Source of the DNA: Pseudonocardia cypriaca
GTDB lineage: Bacteria; Actinomycetota; Actinomycetes; Mycobacteriales; Pseudonocardiaceae
Assembly: GCF_006717045.1 (NCBI RefSeq)
Contig: NZ_VFPH01000002.1
Coordinates: 2,232,001 to 2,296,000 of the forward strand
Length of the DNA stretch: 64,000 nucleotides
Direction of reading: 5' to 3'
Part shown: one piece after another, positions 41,748 through 49,756 of the stretch
Numbering within the stretch: position 1 is the stretch's first letter
How the letters are laid out: the number at the start of each line of letters is the position of its first letter
Position numbers and translations under genes: made by a program
The notes under the pieces: model-generated
The model's database searches: none
Seen by the model: only the letters and a program-made list of their open reading frames with translations
What the model was told of the DNA's origin: nothing

Positions 41748-43091
41748 TCACGCATCGGTTCGCAGGAACGCTCCCAGTGAGTCGTCGGGCTCGTCCCACC
41801 ACGGCGTGTGGTGCACGGGACCGGTGGTGCCCGTGCACGGCGAGGAGAACGACTTGTCCCGGTAGCCGGTGATGCTCTCCTCCTTGTGGTGCTCCCACGT
41901 GTTGAAGTGCTCGCGGACCAGGTCGAGGTCGAACGCCGCGTAGTCGACGTCCTCGAGCAGGTCGCGCACGTAGTCGGTCTGGAAGTCGATGTCGTCCGCG
42001 GGGCCGCCGAGGGTGTCCTGGCGCTCCCGCCACGACGCGATATCGCGCTCCATCTCCCCCCGCGCAGGCAGCGGGATCCGGCCGAGCACGACGTCGCGGG
42101 CGAACCACGCCTGCGCGTCGAACATGTTGAACGTGTAGTACTGGTCCTGCATCCCGAGGTACATCAGCTTCGGGTTAGCGGTCCAGACCACACCCTTGTA
42201 GAGGTCGGACGGGTAGAGGACGTTGTCCGTGCGCAGCCGCAGGTTGTCCTCGATGAACGGGAACCAGTGCCGGTATCCGGTGCACAGCACGATCGCGTCC
42301 ACGTCACGGGTGGTCCCGTCGACGAAGTGCGCGGTCCTGCCCTCCAGGCGATCGAGCTTCGGCACCTCGGAGATCCCCTCCGGCCAGCCGAAGCCCATGG
42401 GGGCGTTGCGGTAGCAGATCGTGACGGAGCGGGCCCCGTACTTCTTCGACTGCAGTGCGATGTCCTCCGCCGAGTAGCTGCTGCCGATGACGAGCAGATC
42501 CTTGCCGGCGAACTCCTGCGCGTCCCTGAAGTCGTGGGCGTGCAGCACGCGCCCGGGGAAGGTCGCGAACCCGGGGTACTCGGGCACGTTCGGGCTGGAG
42601 AAGTGACCGGTCGCGACGATGACGTTGTCGAACTCCTCGGTGCGGGTGGAGCCGGTGGGGCGGGACTCCACGGTCACCTCGAAGGTGTCACGGACGGGGT
42701 CGAAGGAGATCCACCGGACGGCGGTGTCGAACTGGATGTTCTGACGCACGTTGCTCTTCTTCGCCCGCCCGGTGATGTAGTCGAAGAGCACCTCACGCGG
42801 CGGGAACGACGGGATCGGCTTGCCGAAGTGTTCGTCGAACGTGTAGTCGGCGAACTCCAGGCATTCCTTCGGCCCGTTCGACCACAGGTAGCGGTACATG
42901 CTCCCGTGCACGGGGTCGCCGTACTGGTCGAGCCCGGTACGCCAGGTGTAGTTCCACAAGCCGCCCCAGTCGCTCTGCTTCTCGAAGCAGACGACCTCGG
43001 GGACCTCTGCCCCACCCCGCCGTGCCTCCTCGAAGGCGTGCAGCTGGGCCAGGCCGCTCGGGCCAGCACCGACGACGGCCACTCGTGCCAT
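41748..43091 (-). CDS. tmm: Flavin-containing monooxygenase, trimethylamine monooxygenase-like (Tmm)
   Basis: 447 residues from the ATG at 43091. FAD motif VAVVGAGPSGLAQ (5-17), FMO signature FPGRVLHAHDF (178-188), NADPH motif VIGSSYSAED (201-210), and ATGHFSSP. Sequence blocks such as CFEKQSDWGGLWNYTWRTGL, DPVHGSMYRYLWSNGPKECL and EFADYTFDEHFGKPIPSFPP are those I know from bacterial Tmm, which oxidises trimethylamine to its N-oxide. The gene lies 28 bases after the Tdm-like gene on the same strand, the usual pairing of this pathway. Related amine or indole FMOs cannot be fully excluded. Confidence 0.88.
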   Translation of the reverse strand: MARVAVVGAGPSGLAQLHAFEEARRGGAEVPEVVCFEKQSDWGGLWNYTWRTGLDQYGDPVHGSMYRYLWSNGPKECLEFADYTFDEHFGKPIPSFPPREVLFDYITGRAKKSNVRQNIQFDTAVRWISFDPVRDTFEVTVESRPTGSTRTEEFDNVIVATGHFSSPNVPEYPGFATFPGRVLHAHDFRDAQEFAGKDLLVIGSSYSAEDIALQSKKYGARSVTICYRNAPMGFGWPEGISEVPKLDRLEGRTAHFVDGTTRDVDAIVLCTGYRHWFPFIEDNLRLRTDNVLYPSDLYKGVVWTANPKLMYLGMQDQYYTFNMFDAQAWFARDVVLGRIPLPARGEMERDIASWRERQDTLGGPADDIDFQTDYVRDLLEDVDYAAFDLDLVREHFNTWEHHKEESITGYRDKSFSSPCTGTTGPVHHTPWWDEPDDSLGAFLRTDA

Positions 43092-43119
43092 GTCTCGTCT
43101 CCTCCTGGTCTGGTCGACT

Positions 43120-45456
43120 TCAGGACCGCGGACGGGTCTTGTCGGGGTCGTAGAAAGGGAACCGGACCACCCGCGCGGGAATGCGCTTGCCGTGGCCGTC
43201 GAGCTTACCGACCTCCACCGCCGTGTCGATCTCCGCGTGCTGCACGGCGATGCGGCACAGCGCGATGTTCTTCCGCAGCACCGGTGAACGGGTGGCGCTC
43301 GTGACCACGCCGACCCGGGAACGTCCGACGTGGACGGGGTCGCCGTGCTGGGCGGGCTCGTTGCCCGCGAGCTCCAGACCCACGAGCGTGCGCTGCGGGT
43401 GTGCCTTGCGCTCGAGCAGCGCCTCACGGCCGACGAAGTCGTCCTCCTTCGTCTTCAACGGCACCGTGAAGCCGATCCCCGCCTCGAACGGGTCGGTCTG
43501 GTCGCAGAAGTCGTAGCCTGCGAACACCAGACCCGCCTCGATGCGCAGGACGTCCAGCGCCTCGAGCCCGAGCGGGGTGAGACCGTGGGGCCGACCGGCC
43601 TCCCACACGGCGTCCCAGAGCGCCGAAGCGTCGCGCGGGTGCACCCACAGCTCGTAGCCGAGCTCGCCGGAGTACCCGGTGCGCGAGATGAGCAGCGGGA
43701 TGCCGTTGTGGTCGCCGATGCGACCGATCGCGAACCGGAACCACGTCAGATCGGTGAACCGGGGCTGGGTCGGCGGGGTCCAGACGATCGACGCGAGCAG
43801 GTCGCGGCTGGCCGGGCCCTGCACGGCGATGTTGTGCAGCTGGTCGGTGGAGTGCTTCACCCATACCCGGTCCAGGCCGAGGCGCTGGGCCTGCTCACGC
43901 AGCCAGACACCGTCGTACTCGTCGCCGCCGACGAAGCGGAAGTTCGTGTCGCCCAGGCGGAAGATCGTGCAGTCGTCGATCATCCCGCCGGTCTCGTTGC
44001 ACATGGCCGAGTAGACGACCTGCCCGTGCGAGAGCTTGCGGATGTTGCGCGTGACGGTGGCCTGCAGCAGCGCCTCGGCATCCGGCCCGAGCACCTCGAA
44101 CTTGCGCAGCGGCGACAGGTCCATCACCGCGGCGCGCTCCCGGCACGCCCAGTACTCCTCCTGGACGCCGTGACCGTCGAAGCTGCTCGGCAACCAGTAG
44201 CCGCGGTACTCGACGAACTGCCGGGTCAGCGCCGAGGTCCGCTCGTTGAAGGCCGTCTCCCGGGAGAGCGTCGCCTCGGACTCCGGTGTGACCCGGTGGG
44301 CGATGGCCATCGAGAACTTCCTCCTCGCGTCGTAGACCCGCACGTGTACGTCCGTGGGCACCCACGCGTTGGACGGGTCGATGTCGTCCGGGCAGGCCGA
44401 GGACGCGCAGACGAGGTCGGTGGTCGCTCGCATGAGCACGTAGTCGCCGGGTCGCGACCACGGCTCGTCGAACACGAGCAGGTTGTGGTCGTCGAACATC
44501 GTGTTGTAGAAGAGGTTCAGCGCCGGCCAGCCCTTCCTGGCCGCGACGCCGTAGCGGGCGAGCTGGGCGTTGAAGTTGTCGGTGCAGTTGACGTGGCCCG
44601 GGTAGCCCATGTCTTCGTAATACTTCGGGTTGCACGCGAGCCCGAACGTGTCGTGGCGCCCGACGGTGTCCCGCACGATCTCCACCAGCGGCTGGGCATC
44701 CTGGTCGTAGAACTTCCCGAACAGGCCGGGCTGGGGGTAGGCGTTGCCCATGAGGTAGCGGGTGGTCGTGGAGTCCAGGCCGCGCTCCACGCCGTCCTGC
44801 AGTTGACGGGCGCCGAAGGCGACGAAGTCCGAGCACTGCCTGCCCTCGACGTCGATGATCTGGATGTACTGGCCCTCGCGAACCTCGTAGCTGCACGCCG
44901 TGGCGGCGTCGATGCGCAGGTCGAGCACCGGCTCGGCCAGCGGTTCGGGCAGGTGCGGCTCCATCGCCGGGCGCTGCGCGCCCCGCCGAACCTCGAGCAG
45001 CAGGTCGGACGGCGGGTTGGCCGGTTCCGCGTCGACCAGCATCGGCAGGGCAGGGGCGGCGACGAGGACGTCGGCGGCGTCGACCGCGGTGAAGGACTCG
45101 CGCGCCCCGGCGGGCGACCGCCCGCCGAACAGCCGAGCGGCGGTCGCGGCCGAGGGGTCGACCCCGTGCTCGGCCAGCACGGCGAGCACGGCGCGCGCAC
45201 CGTCGCCCTCGCGAAGGGCCAGCGCCCGCACCGTGGTGGCCGGCGCATCCTGCGCGACACCGAGTGCGCGCTTCGGGCCGAGCACGGTCAGCTCGGCGGG
45301 CTGCATGCCCTGCCGGTCGACGACGTCGATCCGGTCCCCGGCGGCGAGCCGCACTGCGGTGACGCCGCCCGGCCGCACCCAGTACGTCTCGAGCCCCGGC
45401 TCGCGGGGGACGAGACCGGGCAGCAGCAGCCGGGGAGACGGTGGGGAGAGGGTCAT
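43120..45456 (-). CDS. tdm: Trimethylamine N-oxide demethylase-like protein (DUF1989-GcvT fusion, Tdm)
   Basis: 778 residues. The N-terminal ~165 resemble a degenerate DUF1989 copy (TYWVRPGGVTAVRLAAGDRI). A full DUF1989 domain follows at about 175-380 with cysteines in GRQCSDF (208), LACNPKYY (275), VNCTDNFN (291) and CASSACPDD (350, 355), expected zinc ligands. A GcvT/aminomethyltransferase domain covers about 425-778 (YRGYWLPSSFDGHGVQEEYW, ISRTGYSGELGYELWV, VFAGYDFCDQTDPFEAGIGF). This two-domain plan is that of Tdm, which splits TMAO into dimethylamine and formaldehyde, the latter passed to folate. It is directly upstream of the Tmm gene. An alternative is a dimethylglycine- or sarcosine-type demethylase. 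Confidence 0.88.
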   Translation of the reverse strand: MTLSPPSPRLLLPGLVPREPGLETYWVRPGGVTAVRLAAGDRIDVVDRQGMQPAELTVLGPKRALGVAQDAPATTVRALALREGDGARAVLAVLAEHGVDPSAATAARLFGGRSPAGARESFTAVDAADVLVAAPALPMLVDAEPANPPSDLLLEVRRGAQRPAMEPHLPEPLAEPVLDLRIDAATACSYEVREGQYIQIIDVEGRQCSDFVAFGARQLQDGVERGLDSTTTRYLMGNAYPQPGLFGKFYDQDAQPLVEIVRDTVGRHDTFGLACNPKYYEDMGYPGHVNCTDNFNAQLARYGVAARKGWPALNLFYNTMFDDHNLLVFDEPWSRPGDYVLMRATTDLVCASSACPDDIDPSNAWVPTDVHVRVYDARRKFSMAIAHRVTPESEATLSRETAFNERTSALTRQFVEYRGYWLPSSFDGHGVQEEYWACRERAAVMDLSPLRKFEVLGPDAEALLQATVTRNIRKLSHGQVVYSAMCNETGGMIDDCTIFRLGDTNFRFVGGDEYDGVWLREQAQRLGLDRVWVKHSTDQLHNIAVQGPASRDLLASIVWTPPTQPRFTDLTWFRFAIGRIGDHNGIPLLISRTGYSGELGYELWVHPRDASALWDAVWEAGRPHGLTPLGLEALDVLRIEAGLVFAGYDFCDQTDPFEAGIGFTVPLKTKEDDFVGREALLERKAHPQRTLVGLELAGNEPAQHGDPVHVGRSRVGVVTSATRSPVLRKNIALCRIAVQHAEIDTAVEVGKLDGHGKRIPARVVRFPFYDPDKTRPRS

Positions 45457-45501
45457 GCCGAGGTCACCCTTCCTGTCGTCATGCCGACCTCCGGCTTGCC
45501 G

Positions 45502-45612
45502 TCAGAGCTTCTTCACGAACGTCCGCGCCTGGTACAGCGCCAGCAGCGGGAGCCCGATCATCAGGATCACCATCAGCACCGGTCCCGCCGGATACGCGAA
45601 GAACGTGCTCAT
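45502..45612 (-). CDS. 36-residue membrane peptide in the amine operon
   Basis: A short open frame starting at ATG 45612 that overlaps the stop of the preceding gene by 4 bases. It encodes STFFAYPAGPVLMVILMIGL, then PLLALYQARTFVKKL: one membrane helix with a basic C-terminal end. It ends 46 bases before the Tdm gene, and GGGAGAG lies a few bases before the start. Translational coupling and a clean hydrophobic helix argue that it is real. It may support one of the transporters. No known family comes to mind. Confidence 0.65.
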   Translation of the reverse strand: MSTFFAYPAGPVLMVILMIGLPLLALYQARTFVKKL

Positions 45613-45899
45613 GCGCTCTCTCCCATCAGTCCCGACTGCCGCATGCGGGTACGCCCGAAGTCGTTGAGGCCGAACTTGAACAGCAGCTTCTCCTCGCCGC
45701 GCGACTTCTCCGGATCCACGGCCGTCTCGATCTCATCGAGCAGACCGCTGGAGAACAGGTCGGTGAGCGTCAGCCGCACGGTGCCGAACCAGTAGTCGCC
45801 GGACACGTCGTAGACCCGCATGACGTCGTCGGCGATGTCGTAGTCCCACATCGGCCCGCGCTCGGCGAGCAGCTGCAGCATGTGGCCCTTCATGTGCAT
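45609..45899 (-). CDS. 96-residue winged-helix-like protein in the amine operon
   Basis: From ATG 45899 (GAGGAGGGA upstream). The pattern GHMLQLLAERGPMWDYDIAD, VRLTLTDLFSSGLLDEIETA, LLFKFGLNDFGRTRMRQSGL looks like a short PadR-type winged helix: three helices, then a wing and a helix with LNxFGRxRM. It could be a regulator of this operon or a protein-binding adaptor. It sits between the DMT transporter and the 36-residue peptide, overlapping the latter by 4 bases. Family not recognised with certainty. Confidence 0.7.
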   Translation of the reverse strand: MHMKGHMLQLLAERGPMWDYDIADDVMRVYDVSGDYWFGTVRLTLTDLFSSGLLDEIETAVDPEKSRGEEKLLFKFGLNDFGRTRMRQSGLMGESA

Positions 45900-45943
45900 G
45901 GCGGGTCCCTCCTCAGCATCGATGTTCGGTCCGCGAGCTGCGC

Positions 45944-47017
45944 TCAGGGGTTGGTCGCAGCGCCGACCTGGGCACCCGGGACCGCCCGGACGACCTCCAG
46001 CACGTCGCGCTTCTCGGTGAACAGCACGAAGCTGCCGATCACGGCGATCAGTCCGCCGACGACGAACTGGACGCCCGGCGCCTCGAGGGTGAACAGGTAC
46101 AGCCACACCAGCGCGAGCGGCCCGTACAGCGCTGCGATCGCCTGGCCACGGCCGACGCCGATGAGCGGGAAGGACTTGTACCAGGCCACGTAGCAGAAGC
46201 CGAACGTCAGCCCGAGCAGGACGAGCAGCAACAGGTTGTTGGGGTTGGCCAGCGTCGCCCCGATGACCTCCCACAGCCGGTTGCCCGCGAGCACCCACGT
46301 GATGGGCACGACGACGAGCACCCACAGCGCCACCTCGGCGGTGAACCGCAGCGTGAGACCGACGTCGGGGTCGCTGACGTCCAGCGCGCGCCCCGCGATG
46401 GCGCCCTCGACGCCCCAGCCGATGAACGCCAGCGCGCCACCCACGTAGCCGAGCATGCCGCCCGTGCCGGCGCCGGCGAGCTCCCCGACGATCCCGGGAG
46501 CGAAGATGATCACTCCTCCGGCGACGATCACGATGATGCCCACGGCCGCCTGGCGGGTGATGCGCTCGTGGTACCAGAGCCTGGCCAGCAGGGCGCCGAT
46601 GATCGGGTACAGCAGGGCGGCGACCGCGGCGAACGCGGCACCCACGTAGGCGATCGCGAGGATCGAGCCGAAGATCGCCAGCATGCCGGCGAGCCCGGCC
46701 GGGGCGTACCAGCGCGAGATGCGGGTCCGCCGCATCGTCCGGACGTACTCGCCGGTCTTGCCCAGCACCGCCACCCACAGGTACATCGCCAGCAGCACCG
46801 CCACCGCGTTCAGCGTCGTGATCACCATGGCCGCCAGCAGGTAGTCGCCGGTCGATCCGGCGAGATCCACGAACGGGACCTCCGAGTAGATGACCGTGCC
46901 CGGCACGTACCAGGCGCCCCACAGAACCGCGCACCAGATGGCCCAGATGAAACCCCACCGCACCTGCCGGTTGCGGTACTCCCGACGCAACTGCTGCACC
47001 TTCTCGTTTTCTGCCAT
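45944..47017 (-). CDS. DMT/EamA-type transporter in the amine operon
   Basis: 357 residues from ATG 47017 (AGGAG upstream). About ten membrane segments in two repeats, for example FIWAIWCAVLWGAWYVPGTV, GIIVIVAGGVIIFAPGIVGE, LLLLVLLGLTFGFCYVAWYK, FVVGGLIAVIGSFVLFTEKR. The N-terminal tail is basic and cytosolic. The first gene of the five-gene unit ending in tmm. Carriage of methylated amines or their products is a likely job, but DMT substrates cannot be predicted. An inverted repeat at 47135 lies upstream. Confidence 0.85.
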   Translation of the reverse strand: MAENEKVQQLRREYRNRQVRWGFIWAIWCAVLWGAWYVPGTVIYSEVPFVDLAGSTGDYLLAAMVITTLNAVAVLLAMYLWVAVLGKTGEYVRTMRRTRISRWYAPAGLAGMLAIFGSILAIAYVGAAFAAVAALLYPIIGALLARLWYHERITRQAAVGIIVIVAGGVIIFAPGIVGELAGAGTGGMLGYVGGALAFIGWGVEGAIAGRALDVSDPDVGLTLRFTAEVALWVLVVVPITWVLAGNRLWEVIGATLANPNNLLLLVLLGLTFGFCYVAWYKSFPLIGVGRGQAIAALYGPLALVWLYLFTLEAPGVQFVVGGLIAVIGSFVLFTEKRDVLEVVRAVPGAQVGAATNP

Positions 47018-47134
47018 GGCGACTCCTCTACAGGCGACCCGGCGCGCGACGAGGCGCACGGCGTCGAGAAACGATGGGTCGGCGTCCGATGGGCGAGTGC
47101 GCATCGCTGGAGGCGCCCCCGACACACCTCACTA

Positions 47135-47152
47135 CTGTCCGTTACAAGACAG
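47135..47152. promoter_or_regulatory. Inverted repeat upstream of the amine operon
   Basis: CTGTC and GACAG are separated by 8 bases, 118 bases before the DMT gene in the 237-base gap after the APC permease. The middle contains CGTTAC. It could be an operator, but arms of five bases are weak evidence. The rest of the gap shows no gene. Confidence 0.35.
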
Positions 47153-47254
47153 CATCGCGGAACGACTTCGGCTTGTACACCCTTCTGTGGGACGGGATGC
47201 GTCGGCCGACCACGGTGCGCCACCCAACGTGGCGTGCGGGAGCACCAGCACTGG

Positions 47255-48901
47255 TCAGAACGGGTGCCCGGACTGCTGCTGCTGGTGCTGCTGCTGCTGA
47301 TACGCCTGCTGCTGCTGGTGCTGCTGATACGCCTGCGACTGCGAGGCCGCGCGCTGGATGGCCGCGAGCTCCGCATCCGCGGTTTCCTCGCGGACCGGGC
47401 CGGTGAACCACTTGCGGGCGGACAAGAAGTACCAGCCGCCGAACAGGAGGAGCGCGCCGCCCACCGTCAGGGGGGCGTAGTTCACCGACTCGAAGGCGAA
47501 CTCCTCAGCGCCCGGGATGCCGTTGGGCGAGATCGGCAGGAGGAACAGCACGCAGATGAACGCGATCCAGGCGACCGCGATCCGGGAGATCCACTTGTAG
47601 TGCTTGCCGAGGCTCCAGACGCCCGGCTCGAACTTCTCGCCCGCCCTGATCCGCAGGATGATCGGCAGCGCGAACGCGATGGAGAGGCCGATCACGGCGA
47701 TCGAGGTGCCGACCGCGTAACCGACCACGCCGTTGGCGAGCGTGGGGATCATCAGCGCCCACGCGGCGACGACGATCGCGATCACCGAGTTCACCGGAAC
47801 CCGGTTCGCTCCGACCCGCCGCCACAGCCGTGACCCGGGCACCGCATGGTCGCGGGAGAACGCGAACAGCATCCGCGACCCTGAGGTGACACACGCCGTG
47901 CCGCAGAAGAGCTGCGCGCCCACGGTGATGAGCAGCATGAACTCCGCCCAAGCGTCGTTGGTGGCCTCGGCCCAGATGTAGACCACGGCCTGGCCACCCG
48001 CGTCGAGGGTGCCCTGCACGTCCGGCACCGCGAACGTCACCGCCAACAGCAGGACGAACCCGAACACCACCGACGCGACAACGGCCCACACCATGCCCAG
48101 TGCCGTGGAGCGGGACGCCGAGCGGGTCTCCTCGCTCATGTGCGCCGAGGCGTCGTAGCCGACGAGGGAGTACACGGGCATCAGCAGCCCGATGCCGAAC
48201 ACGTACCAGATGGCCGAGTCGGAGAACCCGGAGTTGTTGATCACCTCGCCGAACACGAACGCGACCGACTGGTGCTCAGTGGGAACGATCACCATGACGA
48301 CGACGACCAGCCCGACGCCGGCCATGTGCCACCACGTCGACAGCACGTTGAGCTGAGCCAGCACGTTGACGTTGAGGAGGTTGAGGCTCAGCTGCACAGC
48401 CGCGATCACCGACATGACGATGAAGATCGTGACGTTGTCGGTGCCGACGAGGCTCGGGAACCACAGGTTCAGCAGCGCCGTCGCGAAGGTCGCCGAGGCG
48501 TACTGGACGGCCGCACAGACCGCGATCAGACCCACCAGGTTGAACCAGCCGGTGAACCAGCCCCACGCGGGCCCGCCCAGCTTGGAGGCCCAGAAGTACA
48601 GCGCGCCCGCCGTGGGCATCGAGGAGGCGATCTCGGCCATCGCCATCGCGACGAGCACCGAGACGGGGCCGACGATCAGGCTGCCCCACATGATGATGGC
48701 CGGGCCGCCGTTGTGGAAGCCGATGTAGTAGGAGGGCAGGTATCCCGTGAAGATGGAGATGATCGTGAACGAGATGGCGAAGTTGGAGAACCCGCCCATC
48801 TTGCGGTAGAGCACCTGCGAGTACCCCAGCCGCAGCAGGAGCGCCTCGTCGGCGCGGGCGGTTTCGCGATCTCTCGTCAGATAGGTAGAAGGGCTCGACA
48901 T
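47255..48901 (-). CDS. APC-superfamily amino acid/amine permease with Gln-rich tail
   Basis: 548 residues from ATG 48901 (GAGGCAAC upstream). Twelve membrane segments; family features LGYSQVLYRKMGGFSNFAIS, FTIISIFTGYLPSYYIGFHN, AEIASSMPTAGALYFWASKL, GYDASAHMSEETRSASRSTA, characteristic of the amino acid/choline/GABA permease group. The last ~35 residues are glutamine-rich (SQAYQQHQQQQAYQQQQHQQ), encoded by CAG/CAC runs. This is an unusual tail for a permease. It precedes the Tmm/Tdm operon on the same strand and may import the amine substrate. Confidence 0.88.
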   Translation of the reverse strand: MSSPSTYLTRDRETARADEALLLRLGYSQVLYRKMGGFSNFAISFTIISIFTGYLPSYYIGFHNGGPAIIMWGSLIVGPVSVLVAMAMAEIASSMPTAGALYFWASKLGGPAWGWFTGWFNLVGLIAVCAAVQYASATFATALLNLWFPSLVGTDNVTIFIVMSVIAAVQLSLNLLNVNVLAQLNVLSTWWHMAGVGLVVVVMVIVPTEHQSVAFVFGEVINNSGFSDSAIWYVFGIGLLMPVYSLVGYDASAHMSEETRSASRSTALGMVWAVVASVVFGFVLLLAVTFAVPDVQGTLDAGGQAVVYIWAEATNDAWAEFMLLITVGAQLFCGTACVTSGSRMLFAFSRDHAVPGSRLWRRVGANRVPVNSVIAIVVAAWALMIPTLANGVVGYAVGTSIAVIGLSIAFALPIILRIRAGEKFEPGVWSLGKHYKWISRIAVAWIAFICVLFLLPISPNGIPGAEEFAFESVNYAPLTVGGALLLFGGWYFLSARKWFTGPVREETADAELAAIQRAASQSQAYQQHQQQQAYQQQQHQQQQSGHPF

Positions 48902-48968
48902 GCTGTTGCCTCGGTTCGTCTGGTCTCGGGGGAGTCGGAGGGGCAGGGGAGCCACCCCTCGAGGAGGG

Positions 48969-49382
48969 TCATTCCGATGGCCTCGCCACACTCGACGAGG
49001 GCGGTCCGGTGCGGGTGCCGGGGGGAGCGGATCGGCGTCCTGCATGGCCGCGCCGAGCAGGACGGTGGCCGCCTCGAGGTCGCCTGCGGCGGCCTGGGAG
49101 CGCACCATTCCCGTCCGGGAGGTGAGCGTGTCCGGGTGCGCGGGTCCCAGCACCCGCATGCGCTGAGCGGCTCACGGCGATCAGCCGGATGCCCTCCCGC
49201 CGCCCCGACGACACGCGGGCGGCCCCGAGATCGCCGGCGACGCTCAGCGTGTCGTGGTGGTCGGGCGCGAGCATCGCTCGGCAGCCGCGCAACGCGTCCT
49301 CGAACATGTCCGCGGCTTCCTTCAGGTTGCCGGCGCTGAACAGGGCCGCGGCGCGTGCGTCGCGGGCGGCCAGGTCGTGCAC
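48969..49382 (-). pseudogene. Frameshifted TPR (kinesin-light-chain-like) fragment
   Basis: In one frame from 49382: ARAAALFSAGNLKEAADMFE, DALRGCRAMLAPDHHDTLSV. After a one-base shift near 49160 the repeat continues in another frame: RVLGPAHPDTLTSRTGMVRS, QAAAGDLEAATVLLGAAMQD. Both parts are the LGPDHPDTLxxRxxLA-type repeats of actinobacterial TPR proteins. The second frame runs without a stop into the permease gene. No N-terminal NB-ARC or HTH domain remains nearby, so this is a relic. Confidence 0.6.
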
Positions 49383-49625
49383 GCCTCCCGCATCGGGGGT
49401 CGCCCGCCTTCCACGCCGACGGGCTCACCGTCCGCGTCCCCGGCATCCTCAACCCCTCCGTTGAGTACGACGACGTGAGGACGTTGCCAACGCTACATAC
49501 CGTTACAACCCCTCAGCTGAACGTGGCCAGTCAACCCGATCGAGTGATGGGCCCGAAAACCGCCCCCCTACTACTCCAGCCGCAGTTCGTGATCATGGCC
49601 GTCTCCGGTCTCTCAATCTCGTGGT

Positions 49626-49756
49626 GAGAGAGACGATCTTGCGGCGTGGGTCGGCGGGTCGGACGGGTTGTTCGCGCAGGTGACCGGGCGGTTCTCACGG
49701 GTGGAGCCGCGGCGGAACGAGGCCCGCGACGACAACGTCCGCTACCGCCGCATGGC
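49626..49756 (+). mobile_element. Relic of a transposase N-terminus (IS701-like)
   Basis: A plus-strand frame reads DDLAAWVGGSDGLFAQVTGR, FSRVEPRRNEARDD, resembling the start of IS701-type transposases (LxxxxxRFxRVEPRRRA...). The similarity stops after ~40 codons, and the next gene ends here. No inverted repeats are visible. The 240 bases before it (49383-49625) hold no gene I can support. Confidence 0.45.

Noticed and set aside
47278..47345. A CTG/CAG-rich repeat that could be taken for a non-coding microsatellite or CRISPR-like array.
   Set aside because: It lies in frame within the permease gene and encodes its Gln-rich tail. Units are too short and irregular for CRISPR.
47139..49508. Shared 9-mer CCGTTACAA at 47139 and 49500, upstream of the DMT gene and the permease region.
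   Set aside because: Nine bases without symmetry may match by chance, and the second copy lies beyond the broken TPR gene, far from the permease start.
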